Assembly (NCBI GenBank): GCA_029718625.1
Contig: CM056379.1
Span: 64,445,626-64,509,625, forward strand
Direction: 5' to 3'
DNA from: Synaphobranchus kaupii
Taxonomy: Eukaryota > Chordata > Actinopteri > Anguilliformes > Synaphobranchidae
Length of the DNA stretch: 64,000 nt
The position numbers and the translations under genes are program-made. Below, piece by piece: positions 57,701-64,000 of this stretch (position 1 is its first letter; each line of letters starts with the position of its first letter). The notes beneath the pieces were generated by a model that saw nothing but the letters and a program-made list of their open reading frames with translations, ran no database searches and was not told the origin of the DNA.

Positions 57701-58902
57701 AGGATATAGTTAGCAGCGGTAGCGAAGGGTTGAATGCCGAGTTCTGTGAGAAAAAACATTCTAGTTTCAGCCAGTGCATAAAAGTTTATTAATGAAATAC
57801 AGAATGCAGAGCCAACCTTTTGCCAGATATAGTAGAGGGGTTTACTGAGTGTAGTGATATAGGATGCAAGCTTTCATGTCGTAAATGAGTTATTTTGTGA
57901 CTTTCATCTCAGTCTGTTACACCAAGCCAATAACAGTAGGTAAATGGGAAAATTAGGTGTTTGGCATTGACAGGTAGCAAGCGTGGTACCCAGACAACAA
58001 ATAGTGTATTTTAATGAGTAAACGTCAGCAAGGATAAGGAAATAACGTAACGTTATTTTCCTACCTAGTACAATGCTTAATAAAAGACATGAACAGTTAG
58101 ATGAAGAATATAGGCCTACAGAATAACTACCATATTCTAACTGAAATACACAATTTGCTAAAACGATTACTTTGGTAAAAAATAAATTTAATTCACGGAC
58201 ATTTTACATGTTAACGTTATGTTGGCTCCACAAATAATTGGTTAACAATCTACATAAGTACCATCACTAAATGGGAGCTAGCAACACATCTCAACATCAC
58301 AAGCAAACGTCAAAATAGATGAGCAATAGGCTACAAGAAGGTTGTGAATACAATGGAATTCTGAAGCCGCCGGACCCGTTTGAAATTGAGACGTTTGGCA
58401 CGTATGGCGTTTTGGGAGTACACATTTCATTAAATGTCGCATCCCATGACAATATATACGAGTAAATGTGTAGAGTATATTCGTTTTCCTGTAGCAATAC
58501 CACAAAATATCGGTTGTTCTTGTTGACAAAATAAGGATAACCGTATCCTAAAAGCAGCACAGATGATGATGTGTTTCCGTCCAACGAGAGTGATTACACG
58601 AAAGTGCATGGGCTAATTTTAAAAATCATTTTAAAGCGAACAAACGTCCTTTTTCTGGCAAGCTAACGATTTGTATATTGTTATTTGATCATATTGTAGC
58701 ATTTAGGACAATATACATGAAAAATAAGCTGGCTAAATGTTTTCTGAAAAATCCCGAAAAACGGGTTTGACCTCCCTAACTTGGCTTTATAACTCAAAGT
58801 ATGTGATTTAGTGTTTATTACTAGCGTAGCTGCGCCTAATCTCGAAACTTTTTCACAACTCCTGCCTTTAAAAACACTTTTAAAGAAAGCAAAGGCACGG
58901 GT
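57701..58902. other. Unassigned non-coding DNA
   Basis: No supported feature. Minus-strand frames of 83-95 codons at 58278-58584 lack recognisable motifs. Confidence 0.3.
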
Positions 58903-58908
58903 AGAGTC

Positions 58909-59842
58909 TATGGAGGATTATTCAACCCAAAATGAAAATGAAAATGAAAACGAAAATGAAAATGAAAATGGAGGATTATTCAGCCCCAAAATTAAAATTA
59001 AAATCTTTTCATTTTCGTTTTCATTTTCGTTTTCATTTTCATTTTCATTATCATTTTCGTTTTCATTTTCATTTTCATTATCGTTTTCATTTTCATTTTC
59101 ATTTTCGAGCTGTACTATATGTAAATGAGGGGGTATGGTCAAGCAAGCAGGGTGGGCCTCATACAGGTTTAGTGCAGTAGCACTTAATGAACACTAGGGG
59201 GAGCATAGCATAGGGATGGGTAACAGTCTGTGCTTGATACTATGCTCTCAGGGCACTCCATACGTTTTAATGTATGAAATGATGAAGAATCTGAGCAGTG
59301 TTATAAAGTATTGTTTTATGAAAGAAACGGAGCTAGCTAGCCAGCGCTACGCTGTGTAGGCTATAGGTCAAACCTGCGAGGTGGAAAATCCAGGTTCAGA
59401 AAGTGAAAGTCCTCCCCAATCATTTGTTCCAATCACCTGGATTTGCTAATTATCACAATTCTTCAGCCAAGAGTTAGGAGCTAACTAGGCTAATTAGTGA
59501 AATCGTGAGTTCATGGGTGGAAGAAACACGGCAGGACTTTTACTTTCTGACCCTGGGATTTTCCACCTCTGCAAACCTGGTAGTAGCCCACGATAGGCTA
59601 CATTGTGGCAGGTTAAACGTTGGATTGGATGGTTGTGTTTGTACTGCTGGAAATACATTAAATCCTCTCTTAAAATAAATGAAAATGAAAAGATTTTAAT
59701 TTTAATTTTGGGCTGAATAATCCTCCATTTTCATTTTCCGTTTTCATTTTCATTTTCATTTTCATTTTCATTTTCATTTTCATTTTCGTTTTCGTTTTCA
59801 TTTTCATTTTCGTTTTCATTTTGGGTTGAATAATCCTCCATA
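58909..59842. mobile_element. Fold-back element with (GAAAAT)n arms, TSD agagtc
   Basis: The outer ends are TATGGAGGATTATTCAACCC and its inverse complement, flanked by the direct 6-bp agagtc (58903-58908, 59843-59848). Each arm holds an array of GAAAAT/GAAAAC hexamers, a second gaggattattcag word and aaaattaaaattaaaatctt. The left arm is followed by a (ATTTTC)n run, so it can also fold on itself (58932-59108). The centre carries a MITE at about 59375-59575. No transposase is present. Open frames here consist of repeated dipeptides and are not genes. Confidence 0.8.
59375..59575. mobile_element. MITE, second copy of the 8141-8324 family
   Basis: The inverted ends gaggtggaaaatccagg and ctgggattttccacctc match the other copy through ccaatcacctggatttgct and gtgagttcatgggtggaaga. 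Confidence 0.65.
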
Positions 59843-59848
59843 AGAGTC

Positions 59849-60481
59849 CACCGTGTGCCCCGTTTTCAAATGTCACTACTGACTATCAAACGCGATTACT
59901 ATATTTATGCTAGTTTGTTGTTTGTATTTTAAAATGGACTCGATAGACCGTCTGTGCCGCTTCCGTATTGATTACGCCTGTGGTCCCAATCTCGCAATTC
60001 CATGAGCCCAAACTCGCCACGTAATTAATTCAACGAAAATACGCCGTTTTACACCACAGAAAAAAAAATTACGAAAGAACTACACTAAATATATTTCGTT
60101 TGAACTATTACTTGTTCAAAATGTCCAATTTTATAATTATATTCCAATATTTTTATGTGGAACTATTATGATTGGGGTAGGGGGGTAGACCTACTTGGAA
60201 GGAGGTGCCTGTCATCTTTTGATTACCACCACCAGCGTGATTGTTACCATCTAGTAGCAATCAGGACCACTATAATTTAGATGCAACACTAAATACGAAT
60301 ATATTAAATGTTGAACCTATAACTGTATGATAATGAGCAACGTAGTCTTCATTATACAGCAATGCTACATGGGCCAAGTAAGAATGTAAATTCATGAAGT
60401 GATGGCAAAAGAGATACAGAAGGCATGTGTCAATCCATGAGCACAAGCTAATATTTATTTTAATTGAGCTAAAAGGGGGTC
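59849..60481. other. Unassigned non-coding DNA
   Basis: No supported feature. Confidence 0.3.
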
Positions 60482-60524
60482 ATCCTGAAACTAATTTGAG
60501 TTTAACTCAAATTAGTTTCAGGAT
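60482..60524. repeat. 43-bp perfect palindrome
   Basis: Two 21-base arms (60482-60502 and 60504-60524) are exact inverse complements around a single T. The word reads atcctgaaactaatttgag inward. It lies 37 bp before the hAT-type element. Confidence 0.9.
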
Positions 60525-60978
60525 AAAGTATAAATATTGTTAAATATGGTTAAGCTTAAAACTGTGGTTCTCAACCTCGGTCCTGGGGGCGCCTTGTGTT
60601 TCCTGGTTTTCTTTGCAATCCCAGAATTAACAAGCTGTGAATTGTTATTGACTAGGTGCATTTCATGTTTAGAGGGATTATTTACCCTCTTAAGCAACAT
60701 TATGTTCGCAATAGCTATGCATGCCATGAAGAAAAAGTCTAATATTCACATATTATAATTGCTATATTACAAACATCTACAAAAAGAGAGGTAAAAAAAA
60801 AAAAGTTTAACTGATCAAATTAAATACTGAGGTGAATCAATAGGCTTAATTTGTGAAATTGTGAACATCTAAAACTAACCATGTGGTAATGAAGAATTCA
60901 AAGACAATGCAAATGATAACAAGCCAAACCTTCATTTTGTTAATAGGTTTACGGAAAAAATGATGAAGGCATCTAAAC

Positions 60979-61845
60979 TAGGGGTGTTAACGATTAATCG
61001 TTGATCGATTAATTGCCGTTAATAATTTGATCGATCGACCATTTCAAATTTAACGATCAAATTGAACTATTTGCGGTCTCATCTTAATTGTGTCAATGGG
61101 AGCGGTTGGTGAAATGCAATCATTAAGTTAAACACAAGGGGGCGCGCGCACTGCAATTAGGAAAACATGTTATTAACTTTACACAGAAGAAGACTCACTC
61201 GACCATGAAGCAAGCTACTTATGCGTGCCTGGGACATTGGTCCCATCGGAACGGTATTTTCAGCAGCTGGTCTCGCTGTAAACCGACTGCGCACACGACT
61301 CACCCCTGATAACGTAAACATGCTTATATTCTTAAATAAAAATCAGCAGGCCTAGGTATTTACTGCACTTATGCAGTTTAAGTTTTAAACTGAGGCCTGA
61401 GCTGTCGTAGTTTGTCGTAGCTTTCTCATTTCAAGAGGGAACCTATTATAGCGCTGTTTTCAAAAACGTTATTTATCTTTATTTATCTATTTCATAATCA
61501 TTTTGCAAATTTAAGTTTTTAATTAAGGCTCATCTTATTTTTGTATATGTCATAGACGTACGTGTTAGTCACTGATTCGCCTCGGAAGAGAGCGCAATTT
61601 CCCGTGCCTTATTAAAATATCATACTTAAACAAAACAGCGTTCATAATTATATTTGTGTTATGCTATGAAACAGGCGTATTTCTCAAATGTTTCAATAAA
61701 GCTTTGATTGAGGAAAAAAACATGCATTTTGTATTTTCTATGTCATAAGCTATTTTTAGCTGTTTTTGTTATCGATTGATCGATTGATTGTTCATTAACG
61801 TTGACGACTATCGATCAAGGAAATTCCTAAGAATTTGCAACCCTA
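60979..61845. mobile_element. Nested non-autonomous hAT, 867 bp, TSD atctaaac
   Basis: The ends are TAGGGGTGTTAACG and the inverse TAGGGTTGCAAATTC, with a perfect 8-bp duplication atctaaac (60971-60978, 61846-61853). Subterminal regions are crowded with ATCGAT and CGATTAAT words, which are potential transposase-binding sites. There is no transposase frame. Confidence 0.9.
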
Positions 61846-62060
61846 ATCTAAACACATGTCCAACTACCTAATTAGGAGCCTATTGATTCACCTCAGTCTT
61901 TAATTTCATGGCATGCATAGTTATTTCTGACCATGTGGCTAAAATCAAACAATGACGGTAAATAATCCCTCTAAACATGAAATGCACCTAATTAAGAAAC
62001 ATTTGTTAAAATTCTGGGATTACAATTGTGCTTGGAACAAAAACCAGCATACACAGAGGC

Positions 62061-62280
62061 CAGGGTGTGAAATTAACACCAACCACCAGTCAAATGCTGG
62101 TAAAACTTTGATTGTGGCTGGTAAGATTTTTACTCAAGCAGCCACTTTGGCTGGTAATGAATCAGGTTGTGTTATATTGTAAAAGGTAATGTGGCTGGTA
62201 AAATGTTCAAAATGGCTGGTGATTTTTATACTCCACAAGCCACTCTGGCCAGTGGGTGAAAAAGTTAATTTCATACCCTG
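62061..62280. mobile_element. Nested 220-bp MITE
   Basis: The terminal repeats CAGGGTGTGAAATTAAC and the inverse CAGGGTATGAAATTAAC differ at one base. The interior repeats ggctggtaa. It interrupts the right arm of the 60562 element between acacagaggc and ctggggg. The target duplication is not clear. Confidence 0.8.
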
Positions 62281-62323
62281 CTGGGGGCCCCCTGAACCGA
62301 GGTTGAGAACCACTGGGTTAAAA

Positions 62324-63239
62324 TATGAGAATGAGAGAAAGATAAGATGGTAGTCTACTGATAAACCTTTTACAGTAATTTCTGATTGATTGGTTATGCC
62401 TACTCCCATGCAGTAGGGGGAGATTTGCGGTACTTTTCCTCATTAATGGAGGTATGTCACAGGCTGACAACACGGCTTCCTACAACACCTTTACTGTTGT
62501 AACCGAGAAACAGGGTACCGGAAATGCCACAGTAGCGTGGTGCATACAACCCCACTATCTTAACAGTTCGGGCATGAGCCCGAGTTACGTGAACTCCTGT
62601 GAGGTTATGTTTAGGGGTTGTGGGTGAGGTACGGGAATCCCAAACTCACAAAAATCAGGGGGTCTTTGAATTCGACATATATTTTGGTTATAACTTTGTA
62701 GTACATTCCGGTTCGTGTGCTCCCTTCAAACCACGTCTTTACCCAGAGGTGTGAGCATGGACGCCTGGCCAATCCTAGCTTTCTGTCCAAGAGACTCACT
62801 GGTTCCCCTCTTCTTTGCCACAGCCAAGGCAAAAAACAAGTGGCCTTGGTGTGTGTAAACCCCTGTCCTGCACTGTAAATTGCATGACCAACACCTTCTC
62901 ATCTGCCTCTGATAATTTTTTAGGACGGCCCTGTTGACGGCCCATGGTGAATGTGTCGCATGGCCACCGAGGAAAACGACCGCATGGGGAAAAAGGGTAG
63001 AAACCCATGACACATTCAAGGCATGATGCCATAATTTCCTGCAGTTTTTCCCATCATTATAACAGGGTTGACTGGAATTTGGGGACATTTAAATTATTAT
63101 AATTTTTTTTTTACATACTCATGCAAACATGTTTTAAGGTTAGTATTAATATGCAAGCAGACATGTTAAACTTATTAGTGGTGCAACTTTTTAAGTAAAA
63201 TCTTTTTAATATTGAAAGTTAATCAAAGTCTTGCTTAAA
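62324..63239. other. Unassigned DNA with an LTR scrap
   Basis: At 62953-63012 a 60-bp scrap (ccaccgaggaaaacgaccgc ... gtagaaacccatgaca) matches the terminal bases of the long LTR family. A minus-strand frame around 62726-62945 contains GRPKKLSEADEKVLVMQF, which looks protein-like but is not assigned. Nothing else is recognised. Confidence 0.4.
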
Positions 63240-64000
63240 GGGTAAGTTCGCTATTTTGGACCTTGGACCCTATTTGCGGTCCGTCTTCCATGAACCTGAC
63301 CCATGAAGTCCATTTTTTCGCTGATCGGTCCAGTATTGAGTTCGGTACAGATTTCCTGTAGGCTCTCACTGGGCTACAATGGAAGTGAACGGGGGCAATT
63401 AGAAATGTTCGATAAATGTGCTTTCATGTACAATAAATGAGACGGGAAGCTCAGGGTGTATTGTTACCGGTCTCAGTATGCTCTCCTGTGAAATGTATCT
63501 CAATCCGAACATTTTTACGTGCTTGGCATGGCTTGGAAGTAAGCATTTCTCTGTTGCTTGTTTTCGCTGCTCCCGCGGAGTACTATGTGTCGGGGGTAGG
63601 GGAGCGGGAAGGTGTGCCGGCCGTTTACGAAACTATCTAGCTGAGCAGTCTGCGTTTGTTTACCTGCATCAACGTAGGCTACAATTTCCACAGAAAAACT
63701 TGGATGATTATAATGATTACGAAGACGAAGAATTTGATTTTGACTTTGACGTTACTGGCTACAGATTTGAGCCAGAATACACGGACACGGAACTACAAGA
63801 GATGGATGATAAGAGAGCAAGAGAAGAGAGAGGCTGAAGTTGCACAGGTAATGTTATCCGAAGTCGCTGCCGAGGCTAGACCAAGAATTTCGGGGGACTT
63901 TTGGTGTTCTTGCAAGAGGTGCAAGCAGATGCCCAGAGAGGAGGAAAGTTTGTGTTGTAGGGAGTGGGATCTGTTGCTACCGAATGCCATTGAAAACCTG
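63240..64000 (+). pseudogene. P2X7-tail-like transposon-associated gene (partial)
   Basis: After a repeat-like 5' end (gggtaagttcgctattttgg, about 63240), a plus-strand frame reaches 63837. It has an acidic stretch (DDYNDYEDEEFDFDFD) and YTDTELQEMDDKRAREER. In a neighbouring phase the text continues with EVAAEARPRISGDFWCSCKR and then a CKQMPREEESLCCREW block, giving cysteines as C-x-C-x2-C ... CC. This cysteine pattern with an MP.E.E motif resembles the intracellular C-terminal domain of P2X7 receptors, a module also carried by repeated genes in fish genomes. A frame change near 63830 could be an intron, a shift or decay. The window ends inside the domain. Confidence 0.5.

Larger units (their letters stand above)
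60562..62315. mobile_element. hAT-type fold-back element with two nested insertions
   Basis: The ends are CTGTGGTTCTCAACCTCGG and the inverse of CAGTGGTTCTCAACCTCGG (18 of 19), flanked by gcttaaaa (60554-60561) and ggttaaaa (62316-62323), 7 of 8 bases. The two arms are related over some 170 bp, with aattaacaag, taggtgcatttcatgtttag and ggcatgcat-type words in inverse order. Without the younger insertions (60979-61845 plus an 8-bp duplication, and 62061-62280) it would be about 660 bp. It has no coding capacity. Confidence 0.88.

Noticed and set aside
54418..58826. One 4.4-kb transposon from aggggtaataaacacc to a gtgtttattac word near 58811
   Set aside because: The right-hand match is only a few bases and lacks the expected terminal CCCCT and TTAA flank.
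58811..59180. Frames rich in NENENE or FSFSFS
   Set aside because: They are by-products of the hexanucleotide array in the fold-back element.
62945..63020. Complete miniature LTR with target duplication
   Set aside because: The flanks gaatg and cattc are inverse and not direct repeats, so no target duplication supports it.
62726..63088. Minus-strand 120-codon frame as a transposase
   Set aside because: It contains an LTR scrap at its start, and the remaining text could not be tied to any transposase family.

Overview
This is a repeat-saturated piece of a ray-finned fish genome, most likely a teleost. The combination of L2-type LINEs, Tc1-like elements with long C-terminal remnants, ZBED-type hAT elements, PIF/Harbinger-like MITEs, a Sushi-type Ty3/Gypsy gag and a tRNA-headed SINE supports this. 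The DNA is AT-rich, there is one assembly gap (500 N), and no single-copy host gene exon can be named with confidence. Almost every protein-like stretch belongs to a mobile element.

Layout. 1-1.59 kb: end of a long LTR on the minus strand. 3.28-6.08 kb: a fold-back element with ~0.7 kb inverted arms, the right arm carrying a 471-bp solo LTR. 7.5-8.85 kb: a probable Gypsy solo LTR and a MITE inside a MITE. 9.53-13.75 kb: a Harbinger-like element that received a complete hAT transposon (9830-12200) with an intact 616-codon transposase. 15.73-16.10 kb: SINE. 17.76-19.50 kb: a three-layer nest (inverted repeat, hAT-type element, 700-bp solo LTR). 19.63-20.26 kb: Harbinger MITE. 22.07-34.6 kb: a minus-strand L2 LINE, split by a 599-bp TTAA element and by an 8.7-kb endogenous retrovirus (25145-33880). 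34.6-35.7 kb: a repeat with a 285-bp tandem duplication. 35.83-37.0 kb: Gypsy LTR and gag fragment, cut by Tc1 remnants. 37.56-39.08 kb: an internally deleted Tc1 element holding a Harbinger-like MITE. 39.3-39.9 kb: GC-rich minisatellite. 40-45 kb: mostly unassigned DNA. 45.37-47.90 kb: LTR fragment and a 2053-bp solo LTR of the family seen at the left edge. 48.45-48.95 kb: gap, followed by a LINE 3' end. 49.80-52.57 kb: a 42-bp minisatellite. 52.6-58.9 kb: small repeats and one decayed ORF. 58.91-59.84 kb: a fold-back element built from (GAAAAT)n arms. 60.56-62.32 kb: a hAT-type element with two younger insertions. 63.24-64 kb: a transposon-associated gene with a P2X7-tail-like cysteine cluster, cut by the window edge.

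How it works together: the window is a stratigraphy. Target-site duplications allow the insertion order to be read directly at many loci. The provirus is young by its LTRs, whose 477 comparable bases look identical to me, yet it is badly broken inside: frameshifts, an in-frame stop, a 0.78-kb inversion across integrase/env, and no visible transmembrane env.

The most interesting observation is a stretch between the retroviral protease and reverse transcriptase. It carries two H-x-[T/S]-x motifs in a layout reminiscent of 2H phosphoesterases. This is a hypothesis from the primary sequence only.
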